DNA of 64,000 nucleotides from Acidobacteriota bacterium (GCA_013288805.1 JABDBE010000012.1:1-64000); one strand, 5' to 3'. Shown: positions 16,634 through 26,431, numbered from the stretch's first letter. Notes: generated from the letters alone by a model not told the origin. A program made the numbers and translations.

Positions 16634-17283
16634 GTGCGCGGCCGAACCTGCTGGCGGGCGAAGACCTTCCGCCGGAGCCGCGCCAGAAGCGCAGCCTGGA
16701 AAAGCGAGCCCGACTAAAAGCGGCGGGACTTGCCTGGTTCGGCGAAAAAGGTTATGAGAGCACTTCCATCGACGACATCGCGCGCCGGGCGAAGCTCGCA
16801 GTCGGAACCTTTTACCAGCACTTTCGCTCCAAGCGGCAACTGCTACTTGCGCTCATGAATGAGTTGCTGGAGAAGCTAAGCCAGCTTGATTTTCGTCCAA
16901 CCGGCGCTACCGATGTTCGCGCCGTTGTCCATCAATTATTGTCGCGCGCTTTTTCGCACGATCTCCACTACCTGGGCGCATACCGGGCGTGGCAGGAGGC
17001 GGTGCTCTCTGATTCGGAGCTAGGGCGAAAGCAAGCGCAGATTCACGCCTGGACGACAACTCGGGTCACGACCGCGTTTCAGCTATTGCAAAACTTGCCC
17101 GGCGCACGGCCGGGAGTAGACGTTCCCGGGTTGGCCCGGGTGATGGACAGCTTCTTCTGGAGCCTGCTCGCGCAAGCCGTGCGAATGCCTGCGGTCGAAC
17201 TGAATCAGTGGATCGATTCAGCGACGCACCTCATTTACCACGCGATGTTTTTCGACCCTCCAAAGAACCGCGGAACCAAATGA
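16630..17283 (+). CDS. TetR/AcrR-family transcriptional regulator
   Basis: A 217-residue regulator. The N-terminal helix-turn-helix is clear: KRARLKAAGLAWFGEKGYES, then TSIDDIARRAKLAVGTFYQHF with the usual FY.HF recognition end. The C-terminal ligand-binding domain is family-variable. The GTG start overlaps the stop of the membrane protein gene by 4 bp. A palindrome over the shared promoter is its likely operator. The inducer cannot be told. Confidence 0.9.
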   Translation: MSARPNLLAGEDLPPEPRQKRSLEKRARLKAAGLAWFGEKGYESTSIDDIARRAKLAVGTFYQHFRSKRQLLLALMNELLEKLSQLDFRPTGATDVRAVVHQLLSRAFSHDLHYLGAYRAWQEAVLSDSELGRKQAQIHAWTTTRVTTAFQLLQNLPGARPGVDVPGLARVMDSFFWSLLAQAVRMPAVELNQWIDSATHLIYHAMFFDPPKNRGTK

Positions 17284-17537
17284 GTTCTTGCACCGCCTCG
17301 CGGGCGAGCATGACGGCGCCTACATTGGCAAGAGTTACCCACTCGTACACTCCCTTTCGGTAACCCTTAGTAACCATACGATTCTGAGTACCCAGCCGTA
17401 CAATTACCCTTGTCCTAAAGACCATCCCTGATACCAGGCGCAATTGCCGATGGAATGGTCAACTTGGGCACGTACTCTCGTGTGGTAGAGAAAGTTTTCG
17501 GACGAGAGACGAACCCGGAGCTGGAGTCCGCATTCTT

Positions 17538-20500
17538 ATGGCGTTTGGTTTTGGCTTCAACAAGCAGAAGGTTCTCAGTGCTGCGGAGAAGTTTGTCCAG
17601 CAGGGCAAGCTGCCAAACGCAATTACTGAGTACGAAAAAGTTCTCAAAGCCGACCCCAAGGATCTCACGGTAATGAATACCGTGGGCGACCTCTACTCGC
17701 GTCTCGGCAATTCCGAAAAGGCCGTGGAATGCTTCAAGAGCGTTGGCGACGCTTACGCTTCGCAGGGCTTCACCGTCAAGGCGATTGCCATGTACAAGAA
17801 GCTGAGCAAGCTGCAGTCGTCGCTGGAGAGCGTGCTCAGGCTGGCCGAACTTTACACCCAGCAAGGTCTCTTCAATGATGCCCGCGCTCAATATTTGCAA
17901 GTGGCGGAAGAATTTCTGCGTGAAGGTCAGCTAGAACAGGCAGTAAGGATCTTCCAGAAGACTCTGGAAATGGATCCCGAGAACGTTGCCATGCGGACAC
18001 GGCTGGCTGAGGTTTATGTCCGCTTGGGCAAGAAGACAGAAGCCTGGCAGATTTTCTCTGCGGCAGCCGAAACTCTGCGGGCCAAAGGACAACTCGGTCC
18101 GGCGGAAGAAATTCTGCAGCGCATGATCACGCTGGATCCGGGCAACGGCTACGCTTTGCTCATGCGTGGACGCAACGCATTCGATGCGGGCGACATGGCG
18201 GCTGCAGTCGAGTGTCTCGAGAAAGTTGCGGACCTCGACAGCCATCCCGACGGATTACGAACTTTGCTGCAAGCCTACCTGCAAACCGGGCGTTTGACTG
18301 AGGCTGGCACGCTGGCAGCGAAGCTACTTTCCGTTCACAACGACATTAGCGCAATTCTGTCCTATGCCGACGCCCTTATTGCAGCGGGTCAGGCTGAGGA
18401 TGCTCTGCGTATTTATCAGCAGCACTCTGATCGGCTGTTGGCGGCGGACTCAGCGAAAATTCTGGAGAATCTGCATTCCCTCATCGGCCCGGTGCGGGAC
18501 AATCCACCAGCCCTCGAAATGCTGCTCGACCTGCTGAATAAGGCTGGAGAGAACACCCATCTCACTGAAGTCTACGAACTCCTTGCCCACGCCTACGTGC
18601 AGGCGGGAGAACTGGAGAAAGCGCGCGATTACTATCTCAAGCTGACGCAACTTGAGCCCGAAAATCAGCTGCACGCCCGCAATTATCAGCAAGTCGTGGG
18701 CAAGCTCGGCACGCCATCCAGTTCGCACCTGATTACTCCGGAAGAAGGCGCCGTCATGGTGGACGAACTGGAAGCCACTGCGCCCTTCATAGATCAGCGC
18801 TACGCTGACGATGTCGCGCTTTTCGTTCGTGCCGCTCTGACCGATGCAGAGCTTTTCATTTCCTACAACATGCCGGCGAAAGCTTTGGGCCCGCTGCTTT
18901 CTGCGTTGCCCCAGGCGCCTCGCGATCTGCGCGTAAACCAGAGGTTAGCCGCTCTGCACACCCGCGCCAGCCGTTTCACCGAGGCTGCGGTTTGTTGTCG
19001 CACCCTTGAGAGTATTTACCACGACGCCGGACACCCAGACGAAGCCACTCGTTACGGTGAACTCGCGGCGAAGTACGAAGAACGCGCCTCCACGATTCCA
19101 GATCTCAGCCTGCCAGCGGCAATGCATGTGGCGCCGCCGCCGGCAATTCCTGAGACTTTGATTGCCGATGCCGCTCCAGAAACAACGATTGCGGAAGCTG
19201 CACCGGCCGAAGCAGCGATGAGTGCGGTCGCGGGTACGGAAGTCTTTTTCCATCCTCCCGCAGCGCCTGCGTCTGGGGCGAAACCGCAAAACGCGGAGTT
19301 TGAAATCCAATCCGCCACCCCAGAATCCGCTGGCCCGGAATCCGTTGCGGCAGAAAAGGAAATCGATCTTTCGGCAGAGTGGGAAGGTTCGCTCTCGGAC
19401 GAATCTGAAGGCTCAGCTGCTTTGCCAGAAGAGCCCGTGGAAGTCGCCGCGACTGTTGCGAAAGCAAGCCCCGCCAGTCCGGAAGCGATCAACGAAGCCG
19501 TCGAAGAAGTTCGCTTCTACCATTCGAATGGGATGCACGAAGAAGCTCGCGCGGCGTTGACCAAGCTGGAACACTTGAATCCCGAGCCTTCTTTGTTGTC
19601 GGCTCTGCGCGACGAGCTTGAAGCTGGTTCAGCGCAACCTGCAACTCAAGAGGCCGAAACGATCGAAGAGATTTCGGTCGCCGACATCCCCGCTGTTCCC
19701 GAGGAAGAGGCTACTCCGGCTCCCGAGCCAAAGCCGGGGGTCCTCGATGCGCTGGTCAGCGATCTGGAATCCTCACTCGGCGATGGGTTTCTGCCGCAAA
19801 CCACCGTCCATGAGCCGACTCCGGAACCAGCACCCGAACCGCACCCGGCAGAAGTTGCCGCAGCGGCCACCGAACATCAGCCGGCCGGAAAGCTGGACAG
19901 TTTCGTTTCCGACCTCGAAGCTTCCCTCGGAGACAGTTTCCTGGCCGAAGCACCCGTCGCGAAAGCCGAGCCCCGAAGCAAGCTGCGCGCCGTCCCCGAG
20001 CCTGAGGCGAAACCCGAGCCTGTCGCAGCAAAATCCGCAGCTGCCATTCCAGTCAGCGCACCACCAGCGCAGGTTCCAGCGGCGATGGCGGCTGCCGCAA
20101 CTCAAACCGGCTCAGCCCACGAACCGGCGACCGCCCCACCAACTTTCACCTATCAGCCTTCAGCTGTGCGGCCCTTGAGCAAGCCCGCATCGGGTACGGC
20201 CCTGCCGAAGTTTGATTCCGGCGCCGGAGTCGACCTTGCGGATATGTTCGGCGAGTTGAAACACGAACTCGAGGAAGACTCCGCCGCGACCGACGAAGAT
20301 CCGGAGACTCATTACAATCTTGGCGTAGCTTTCCGCGAGATGGGACTCTTGGACGAAGCCATCGGCGAACTGCAAAAAGTCTGCCAGGCTGTGGATCGCG
20401 GTCATCCCTTCCCGCAAATCATGCAGACGTACACGTGGTTGTCCCAGTGTTTCCTGGATAAAGGGATGCCGGAAGCTGCCATCCGCTGGTATGAACGGGC

Positions 20501-20675
20501 TCTCAAGTTGTCCACCATCGACGCGGAAACTCGCACTGCACTACACTACGAGTTAGCATCTTCTTACGAGAGTGCCGGGGATAAAGCATCCGCCCTCAAC
20601 CATTTCATGGAAGTGTATGGCAGTAACATCGATTACCGGGATGTAGCCGAGCGCATTAAGACCCTGAAGTCGTAG
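17538..20675 (+). CDS. Large TPR protein with Pro/Ala/Glu linker
   Basis: A 1045-residue cytoplasmic-looking protein with no signal peptide. About residues 15-440 are a long run of TPR units (ITEYEKVLKADPKDL, AVRIFQKTLEMDPEN and so on). About 540-905 is a low-complexity Pro/Ala/Glu linker with internal repeats, such as LVSDLESSLGDGFL and FVSDLEASLGDSFL. About 925-1045 is another TPR block (THYNLGVAFREMGLLDEAIGELQ). The N-terminus MAFGFGFNKQKVL is distinctive. A scaffold role is likely; a partner cannot be named. Confidence 0.85.
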   Translation: MAFGFGFNKQKVLSAAEKFVQQGKLPNAITEYEKVLKADPKDLTVMNTVGDLYSRLGNSEKAVECFKSVGDAYASQGFTVKAIAMYKKLSKLQSSLESVLRLAELYTQQGLFNDARAQYLQVAEEFLREGQLEQAVRIFQKTLEMDPENVAMRTRLAEVYVRLGKKTEAWQIFSAAAETLRAKGQLGPAEEILQRMITLDPGNGYALLMRGRNAFDAGDMAAAVECLEKVADLDSHPDGLRTLLQAYLQTGRLTEAGTLAAKLLSVHNDISAILSYADALIAAGQAEDALRIYQQHSDRLLAADSAKILENLHSLIGPVRDNPPALEMLLDLLNKAGENTHLTEVYELLAHAYVQAGELEKARDYYLKLTQLEPENQLHARNYQQVVGKLGTPSSSHLITPEEGAVMVDELEATAPFIDQRYADDVALFVRAALTDAELFISYNMPAKALGPLLSALPQAPRDLRVNQRLAALHTRASRFTEAAVCCRTLESIYHDAGHPDEATRYGELAAKYEERASTIPDLSLPAAMHVAPPPAIPETLIADAAPETTIAEAAPAEAAMSAVAGTEVFFHPPAAPASGAKPQNAEFEIQSATPESAGPESVAAEKEIDLSAEWEGSLSDESEGSAALPEEPVEVAATVAKASPASPEAINEAVEEVRFYHSNGMHEEARAALTKLEHLNPEPSLLSALRDELEAGSAQPATQEAETIEEISVADIPAVPEEEATPAPEPKPGVLDALVSDLESSLGDGFLPQTTVHEPTPEPAPEPHPAEVAAAATEHQPAGKLDSFVSDLEASLGDSFLAEAPVAKAEPRSKLRAVPEPEAKPEPVAAKSAAAIPVSAPPAQVPAAMAAAATQTGSAHEPATAPPTFTYQPSAVRPLSKPASGTALPKFDSGAGVDLADMFGELKHELEEDSAATDEDPETHYNLGVAFREMGLLDEAIGELQKVCQAVDRGHPFPQIMQTYTWLSQCFLDKGMPEAAIRWYERALKLSTIDAETRTALHYELASSYESAGDKASALNHFMEVYGSNIDYRDVAERIKTLKS

Positions 20676-20713
20676 AATGTCTGAATGGGTTTCTATCCTC
20701 TTACGCTGGGAAT

Positions 20714-21154
20714 GTGCGTTCGCAGAACCCGGCCCGCAACGCTGGCTCTCTTCCGGAGCTCACGGTGACGGCGGATCCGAATACACCCCAAACCATTCCT
20801 CCGGCTTCCCTAGGGCCGAAGTTACCTTCCTCGGAGCGCGGGGATGCTTCGGCAACGGCGGTGGAAACAGCGCCGTCGCGTTCCGAACGAAGGCGCTATG
20901 TGGGCTTGGAACTATGGCTGCATCGGATTACTGTGCTGACCTTCGGGTTGGTGTGCGCCGTCGTCGGCGTGCTTCTGGTGATTCTTCCCTGGAGACCGGA
21001 GTGGACAGATAACCATCTTCTCATGGTGTACCCAGGACTGCGGGCATTCGTCGCTGACGGCTTTGTTCGCGGAGTCTGCAGCGGACTGGGAATCCTCGAC
21101 ATTTGGATCGGATTCTCGGAAGCAATTCACTACCACGAGGAAAAACGTCCCTGA
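20714..21154 (+). CDS. Two-helix membrane protein
   Basis: About 146 residues. A disordered Pro/Ser/Thr-rich first part (to about 60) is followed by helices around 68-92 (ITVLTFGLVCAVVGVLLVILP) and 105-135 (LRAFVADGFVRGVCSGLGILDIWIG). It lies 38 bp after the TPR gene on the same strand. The start is uncertain (GTG 20714 or ATG 20712 in another frame). No family recognised. Confidence 0.55.
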   Translation: MRSQNPARNAGSLPELTVTADPNTPQTIPPASLGPKLPSSERGDASATAVETAPSRSERRRYVGLELWLHRITVLTFGLVCAVVGVLLVILPWRPEWTDNHLLMVYPGLRAFVADGFVRGVCSGLGILDIWIGFSEAIHYHEEKRP

Positions 21155-21245
21155 AGACGAGTAAGTCCGAGCCTGCGGATTTGCATTATTTCCACACGGG
21201 CCGCCGGATAACTAAGTCTCACGGAATTCACGGAATGACGCGACT

Positions 21246-22136
21246 ATGAGTGAAAGTGACAACAAACGTATGCCCCTGGCCTACGAAAACGAAGCCTTTG
21301 TCAACAGCCCCGATGGGCGCATCCTGCGCATCCTGTCCGAGTACATGGAACCGATCGCCCGCTTTCGCCGCGAGCAGATTCAGGACACGGTCGTGTTCTT
21401 CGGCTCGGCCCGCTTCCACAGCCGCACCGTCTCCGAGGACAAACTCGCGGCACTCGAATCAAACGAGGCACAACTTTCCGGCGGCCAGTTCGAATCCCTT
21501 AGGAAACGGGCGCTTGCGGCCGTGGACATGGCGCGTTATTACGAGGAGGCGCGCCAGTTGGCTTTTCTCTTAAGCAAATGGTCAGTTCAAATTCCCGCGC
21601 GCCGTCGGCGCTTCGTAGTCACCACCGGCGGCGGCCCTGGCATCATGGAAGCGGCCAACCTCGGGGCCCAGCAGGCGGGCGCGAAGACCATCGGCCTGAA
21701 CATCGCTTTGCCCTTCGAGCAGAGCCCCAATCCTTACATCACTCCATCGCTCAATTTCGAGTTTCATTACTTCTTCATGCGCAAATTCTGGTTCGCCTAT
21801 CTGTCCAAGGCCCTCGTGATTTTTCCGGGCGGCTTCGGCACCATGGACGAACTCTTTGAAATTCTTACGCTCGCTCAGACCCAGAAACTGGCCAAGAAGA
21901 TCCTCGTCGTCATTTACGGGTCCGAGTATTGGAACCGCTTGATCAACTTTCAAACCATGGTGGACGCGGGAACCATTTCTCCCGAGGATCTGGAACTTTT
22001 CAAGATCGTGGACTCGCCGGAAGAAGGTTTTGAGTTTCTGCGCGACGGCCTGACTAAGTACCACCTCGTGCAGGAAACCAAGCACAAGGGCGAATCAACC
22101 GAACGAGTTCCCGAAATCGCGAAAACAAACCCGTAA
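21246..22136 (+). CDS. LOG-family protein (lysine decarboxylase-like fold)
   Basis: A 296-residue member of the TIGR00730/LOG family, whose studied members are cytokinin nucleoside 5'-monophosphate phosphoribohydrolases or pyrimidine/purine nucleotide 5'-monophosphate nucleosidases. The signature pair is present: GGGPGIMEAANLGA and PGGFGTMDELFE. An N-terminal extension of about 100 residues (MPLAYENEAFVNSPDGR) is typical of the longer subgroup. thiE follows after 4 bp on the same strand. The substrate cannot be read from sequence. Confidence 0.9.
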   Translation: MSESDNKRMPLAYENEAFVNSPDGRILRILSEYMEPIARFRREQIQDTVVFFGSARFHSRTVSEDKLAALESNEAQLSGGQFESLRKRALAAVDMARYYEEARQLAFLLSKWSVQIPARRRRFVVTTGGGPGIMEAANLGAQQAGAKTIGLNIALPFEQSPNPYITPSLNFEFHYFFMRKFWFAYLSKALVIFPGGFGTMDELFEILTLAQTQKLAKKILVVIYGSEYWNRLINFQTMVDAGTISPEDLELFKIVDSPEEGFEFLRDGLTKYHLVQETKHKGESTERVPEIAKTNP

Positions 22137-22140
22137 GAGT

Positions 22141-22770
22141 TTGCTCCTCCTCTACATCACCGATCGCAAGCAGTTTCCGGGAGACGAGACCGCCCGCCAG
22201 CACGCTCTGCTTGCCAAGATCACAGAGGCCACTCGCGGCGGCGTAGACTTCATTCAATTACGCGAGAAAGATCTTCCCACTCGCGAACTCGAAACTCTCA
22301 CCCGTGCTGCCCTACTAGGAACTGAGAACCGGGAATCGACAACTCGTTTACTCATCAATTCGCGCAACGACGTTGCCCTCGCTTGCGGCGCAGCCGGAGT
22401 CCATTTGCCGACGAATGACCTGTCGCCATTGGCAGTACGAGAGATTTGGGCAAAGGCTGGACACGCGACTCGACCGCTGATCACCGTCTCTTGTCACTCA
22501 GCGGACGAGGTAGCTCGAGCCGCTTCCGAGCAAGCCGATTTCGCCATATTCGCCCCAGTCTTCGAAAAAAAGGATGCCCCACGCGCGAGCCCCGCCGGCC
22601 TCAACGGGTTGCGCGAAGCTTGCCGCCAGAAGATCCCCGTCCTCGCTCTCGGTGGCGTCACACTCGAGAACGCTCGTGCCTGCGTGGATGCGGGCGCGGC
22701 CGGCATTGCCGCCATCCGCCTATTTCAGGAGAACGACATCGCCGAGTCAGTACGCAGGCTGAAAGCCTAG
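22141..22770 (+). CDS. thiE: Thiamine phosphate synthase
   Basis: A 209-residue TIM barrel that couples HMP-PP and HET-P (thiazole phosphate) to thiamine phosphate. Visible are LYITDRK, GGVDFIQLREKDL (the pyrophosphate and Mg region), LLINSRNDVALACGAAGVHL, VSCHSADEVARA and the phosphate-binding ALGGVTLENARACVDAGAAGIAAIR. The usual GP.F.T.TK segment is altered to FAPVFEKKDAP, so a TenI-like activity cannot be ruled out. The start is a TTG 4 bp after the LOG gene. It ends overlapping the convergent YdeI gene. Confidence 0.82.
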   Translation: MLLLYITDRKQFPGDETARQHALLAKITEATRGGVDFIQLREKDLPTRELETLTRAALLGTENRESTTRLLINSRNDVALACGAAGVHLPTNDLSPLAVREIWAKAGHATRPLITVSCHSADEVARAASEQADFAIFAPVFEKKDAPRASPAGLNGLREACRQKIPVLALGGVTLENARACVDAGAAGIAAIRLFQENDIAESVRRLKA

Positions 22771-23231
22771 CCGGTCCATTTCTTGCCCGTCTTCAAAATA
22801 TCCATCACCTTCGCCAGCCGTCGCACACGAGTTTCTTCCTGCTTGGCTCCATTGATCGAAAGCACGATCTCCTTCTGACTGGTAAACGAAAGCTTTTCCC
22901 AATTCGCCTGCGCCGTCTTGCTCTTGCCAAATTCTTTCTTCAGAATCGGCGGCACTTCCACGGTTCGCTCAGCGTCGTCACGCTCCATGACCACGCTAAC
23001 CGTGTCGCCGCCTTCCACTTTCGCTCCTTTGCGCAGAGCCTGGTTGATAGGCATCCCGTGGCAACCGCCCATCGGCATCAGCGACGAGCGAAATGGAAAC
23101 CCGTTGATAGTCCCGCGAACCGGCACTCGCGCCCGCGTACCAAACACTTTTACGACGTCAAAGGGCGGGTTCAACCACGACACAGAAGTGCCTCGGCCTT
23201 CCAACTTCACCGTGAATTCCAGCTTCTTCAT
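22767..23231 (-). CDS. DUF1905/YdeI-like protein
   Basis: About 154 residues. An N-terminal DUF1905 domain (KKLEFTVKLEGRGTSVSWLNPP, RVPVRGTINGFPFRSSLMPMGG) is followed by a short YdeI-like helical tail (NWEKLSFTSQKEIVLSINGAKQEETRVRRLAKVM). These domains occur together in the bacteriocin-protection/YdeI group, whose biochemistry is unclear. The ATG at 23231 is used. The gene converges with thiE with a 4-bp overlap. Confidence 0.8.
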   Translation of the reverse strand: MKKLEFTVKLEGRGTSVSWLNPPFDVVKVFGTRARVPVRGTINGFPFRSSLMPMGGCHGMPINQALRKGAKVEGGDTVSVVMERDDAERTVEVPPILKKEFGKSKTAQANWEKLSFTSQKEIVLSINGAKQEETRVRRLAKVMDILKTGKKWTG

Positions 23232-23271
23232 GCGACGACGCCTCATCTTCAAATTGGGCCGGAGCGCGAAT

Positions 23272-23751
23272 CTAAGCCGCTCCTTTGGCGGCGCTCTTCA
23301 GGTAAGTCAGCACTTCTTCAGCATGGCCTTCAGGTTTCACTTTGTGGAAGATGTGCTTGACCTTGCCATCTGGACCAATAATGAATGTAGTCCGAACCAC
23401 GCCCATGACTTTCTTACCATACATATTCTTTTCCTGGATCACGCCATAGGCATTGCCAACTTTCTTGTCGGCATCGCCCAAAAGCGTGAACGGCAGCCCA
23501 AACTTATCTTCAAATTTCTTCAACGCCTTCGGTTCATCGGGAGAAACACCCAGAACCACGGCACCGAGCTTTTCCGATCTTTTGAAGGAATCGCGGAACT
23601 CGCAAGCCTCGATGGTGCATCCCGGCGTGTCGGCACGAGGATAGAAATAAAGCACCACATACTTCCCCCGAAAGTCTTTCAGCGAGACCTCGTCGCCATT
23701 CTGGTCAGGCAAAGTAAACTCCGGGGCTTTATCATTGATATTGATATCCAT
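23272..23751 (-). CDS. bcp: Thioredoxin-dependent peroxiredoxin, Bcp/PrxQ
   Basis: A 159-residue peroxiredoxin reducing hydroperoxides with thioredoxin. The core PRADTPGCTIEACEFRDSF holds the peroxidatic cysteine and, five residues on, the resolving cysteine of the PrxQ alpha type. FTLPDQNGDEVSLKDFRGK and GVSPDEPKALKKF are also typical. AAGGAGAG lies 7 nt before the ATG. The start codon overlaps the ATG of the divergent gene in the same CATG. Confidence 0.95.
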   Translation of the reverse strand: MDININDKAPEFTLPDQNGDEVSLKDFRGKYVVLYFYPRADTPGCTIEACEFRDSFKRSEKLGAVVLGVSPDEPKALKKFEDKFGLPFTLLGDADKKVGNAYGVIQEKNMYGKKVMGVVRTTFIIGPDGKVKHIFHKVKPEGHAEEVLTYLKSAAKGAA

Positions 23752-25213
23752 GCGTATCTCTCCTTTTCGGTCAACTTCTCGATCAACGTTATACCGCACC
23801 ACCCGGTGGCGCGTCATCTTGGGCGTCTTCGCGCTGTGCAGTTTTCTGCAAACAACGTTGCCCCCAGCCCTGCCCGCACAGGTGAGCCGCGCGGCCAAGA
23901 CAAGCAAGGGACCGCGCGCTCTGGGTCTGCTTGAACTCGGGCCCAACGGAAACGCACGCCTGATTCCAATCGCCATTCTGATCGACGGCAAATATTACGA
24001 TGCCAGCGCCTACAAGGCCGCTCCAGTGCCCATGGCGCTCTGGTCCGACACGGTTTATGAAGGAATACGCACCGGAGTTTCTCTGGGACTGTTTACCGTA
24101 ACCGCCCCGCAGCAAAGGAAAGATGAAAGCGGAGAGACTGTATGGTGGGCCGACGGCAGATGGCAGACGGCGGATTCCATCAAGGCCATGGCAGCAAGGA
24201 AGAGACCAGCGCCGTCGACCCCTCGCGGGATCAACGACGACGAGGGTCCTCCCGTATTGCGGCGCGCAGGAGCCGAAAAGCCCAAGCCGCCGGAAGCGCC
24301 GCCTGCTCCAACAACACAGCCAGCGCCGGCTAGCGCACCTGCGCCGACACCCACCGCGACTCCTTCAGCAACGCCTGCCGCGTCAGCGTCGTCTTCACCA
24401 GCTACTCCGCCACAGTCGCAAGACGACCAGGCCCCAGCAGACAAAGATCGGCCGACCCTGAAACGTGGCCAGGCCGGCGCCATCTCCGCGGAGGAAGCCC
24501 AAAAGAAAGTCTCGACTTCCGCCTCGGTCAAAGCAGGTACTCCGGCTGCCTCTCCGACAAGCCCGCCAACGACGTCCGCGTCATCCGGGGCTCAGCCTGC
24601 AAACCAGGACCAGCTGATCCCCGCAATCTCGGATCCCCACCCATCCGACTCGCTGCCTTACAACTACAAAATGACTCCGCAAGAAGAAGAACAGTTCCGC
24701 AAAAAGATGCTGGCCATGGCCGCTGACGAAATCCGAACCCGCGCTGCACAGCTGGCGCCTGGCAGCGCTGCGGCAAAACCTGTTCAAGCTTCTTCGCCCC
24801 GAAGCAAAGCAACGGCAGCTAAGCCAGTGCAGCCCACTTTCGAAGACGTGCAACTTCAGGTGTTTGATCTCGCGGATATCAACGAACCAGAACTGGTGCT
24901 CACCGCGAAAGCCCGCATGACACAAAGCTCGCACGGAAAAGACAGTGCAAATCCCGGCCTGCAATACATGATCACCTTAGTAGCTCGCGACGATGTGAAC
25001 GGCGAGCTTCACAAATCGCTGGCCAACGTAACCGACACGCAGCATCTCGACGTCATTCCCCGCCTCGACCTCATCGACGCGGTCGATGTCGATGGAGACG
25101 GCCGAGCCGAGCTTCTTTTCCGCGAAGTCTCCGATACCAGCAGTGCCTTCGTAGTCTATCGCGTGATCGGGAACCAGCTCTATCCCCTGTTTCAAGGCTC
25201 GCTGGGAGAATAA
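23750..25213 (+). CDS. Exported Pro/Ala-rich protein with calcium-like C-terminal domain
   Basis: About 487 residues. A long basic n-region and a signal sequence (VILGVFALCSFLQTTLPPALPAQ) precede a small domain (about 55-125) with LIPIAILIDGKYYDASAYKA and ETVWWADGRW. A low-complexity Pro/Ala/Ser/Thr stretch covers about 155-310. A beta domain (about 365-487) has VDVDGDGRAELLFREVSD, an FG-GAP/EF-like acidic motif. Function is unknown. The true start is uncertain since ATG 23750 overlaps the bcp start codon. Confidence 0.65.
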   Translation: MRISPFRSTSRSTLYRTTRWRVILGVFALCSFLQTTLPPALPAQVSRAAKTSKGPRALGLLELGPNGNARLIPIAILIDGKYYDASAYKAAPVPMALWSDTVYEGIRTGVSLGLFTVTAPQQRKDESGETVWWADGRWQTADSIKAMAARKRPAPSTPRGINDDEGPPVLRRAGAEKPKPPEAPPAPTTQPAPASAPAPTPTATPSATPAASASSSPATPPQSQDDQAPADKDRPTLKRGQAGAISAEEAQKKVSTSASVKAGTPAASPTSPPTTSASSGAQPANQDQLIPAISDPHPSDSLPYNYKMTPQEEEQFRKKMLAMAADEIRTRAAQLAPGSAAAKPVQASSPRSKATAAKPVQPTFEDVQLQVFDLADINEPELVLTAKARMTQSSHGKDSANPGLQYMITLVARDDVNGELHKSLANVTDTQHLDVIPRLDLIDAVDVDGDGRAELLFREVSDTSSAFVVYRVIGNQLYPLFQGSLGE

Positions 25214-25625
25214 GAGCTCAGCGAAGTCCACGAATTCCAGCGCTCCATTCAGTTCGCCGCTTTCTCCTTGATTTACCCCGCCCATCTGCGATAACATGGA
25301 CACGTGTCGGTTATCTCAGAGATAATCATTAAATCTTTGACAACTTGATCGAGTGCGGAGCTCTGGGATGTTGCGAACTCGAATGTCGTGCCGGATCAGT
25401 GCCGCGCGCGGTTCCGAGGCGGGACTCGAGCCGAGGAAAATGCACCGTAACCCCAATGTTTCCAATATTTTGCCTCTAACTACCTTTAGAACCATAGATC
25501 TAGCGGGAAGAAAAAATCCTGATCGTTTGTTTTCTAGATTTTGGGCGGAATTAAGAGTTTTTTTTGAGGTAAATGCTGCACCAGTATATGTGCAGACGCG
25601 AGTCACGACACGACCCTTCGCCAGA
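25214..25625. other. 412-bp gap, AT-rich in its second half
   Basis: A 15-bp palindrome (TTATCTC-A-GAGATAA) lies near 25308-25323. From about 25450 the composition drops in GC (runs such as AAAAAA and TTTTTTTT) compared with its neighbours. A plus-strand frame here shows some protein-like sequence (FRTIDLAGRKNPDRLFSRFWAELRVFFEV), but it runs into the next gene antisense and I do not call it. Confidence 0.4.
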
Positions 25626-26288
25626 CTATTTCTGCGTAGCGACCAGTTGGCCGTTCTCGACTTTGATGTTGCCCACATCATCTGGCAGCTTCAAACGGTC
25701 GCGCTGTTCGCTTAGCTTCTGCTGCAAAGCGCTACTGACCATGGACACCGGAATACTCAGGTCTCCAACTTTGAATTCGGTGGGATCGAAGGTTGCATAG
25801 CCATCCTTGGAGCCGAGATGTCCGGCGAGCGTGACATAAACATCCTTGCCGCCGATTTGCGTCACGAACTGGCCGCGCGCGACGTCGCCATCGAAATCGA
25901 CTTTGTAATCCTTGACCTGAGGCTCACCTTCTCCGATTACCGCATCGGGCGAAGCGGGAACCGAGGTTGGCGCGCCAGTCTGCGCCGCTGCCCCCGGAGC
26001 GGCCATCGCCGCCGATGCGGTCATGCTCTTGGGAAGCGCCGCTGCTGCCTGCGCCAGTGCGGCCGTGATTTCGTCGGAGTTAAAGCGAACCTGCGCCGGG
26101 GCTTGGCCAGGTTCTTTGGGCTGATCCAACTGTTCCAGTTTCTTCTCCACCGACTCGACATTCGCAGCTGCAGCCGCAGGCGATTGCGCGGGCGCCACGG
26201 GCGCCGGCTTCTTGAGTACGAGGACTAGAGCCGCTACGGATGTGACCAAAGTGGCCACGCTGATAATGCGGTCGAGCTTCCATTTCAT
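25626..26288 (-). CDS. Membrane-anchored hypothetical protein
   Basis: A 220-residue protein. One N-terminal helix (ISVATLVTSVAALVLVL) anchors an Ala/Pro-rich linker (to about 125) and a C-terminal beta domain (GEGEPQVKDYKVDFDGD, KDVYVTLAGHLGSKDGYATF, ISVP-type strands) that may be a YpmS-like/lipid-binding fold; this is a guess from pattern only. GGGGAGAC lies 7 nt before the ATG. It stands alone between the Bcp-linked gene and a small zinc-ribbon gene on the same strand. Confidence 0.6.
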   Translation of the reverse strand: MKWKLDRIISVATLVTSVAALVLVLKKPAPVAPAQSPAAAAANVESVEKKLEQLDQPKEPGQAPAQVRFNSDEITAALAQAAAALPKSMTASAAMAAPGAAAQTGAPTSVPASPDAVIGEGEPQVKDYKVDFDGDVARGQFVTQIGGKDVYVTLAGHLGSKDGYATFDPTEFKVGDLSIPVSMVSSALQQKLSEQRDRLKLPDDVGNIKVENGQLVATQK

Positions 26289-26431
26289 GGTATTTGTCTC
26301 CCCATCCGCGCTGGTACTTATGTTAGCGGGAAGACCAGTCAGGGATCACGTGACGGAAGGCACTGGTCCGGGAGTGACCTTTGACAGGATGTTTGGCCCC
26401 GAAGTTGGCGGTCGGAGTTTTTGAAAGGACT

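Noticed and set aside
17231-17443. A 60-70-codon minus-strand frame after the TetR gene
   Set aside because: It overlaps the TetR end by 50 bp and lacks a recognisable family.
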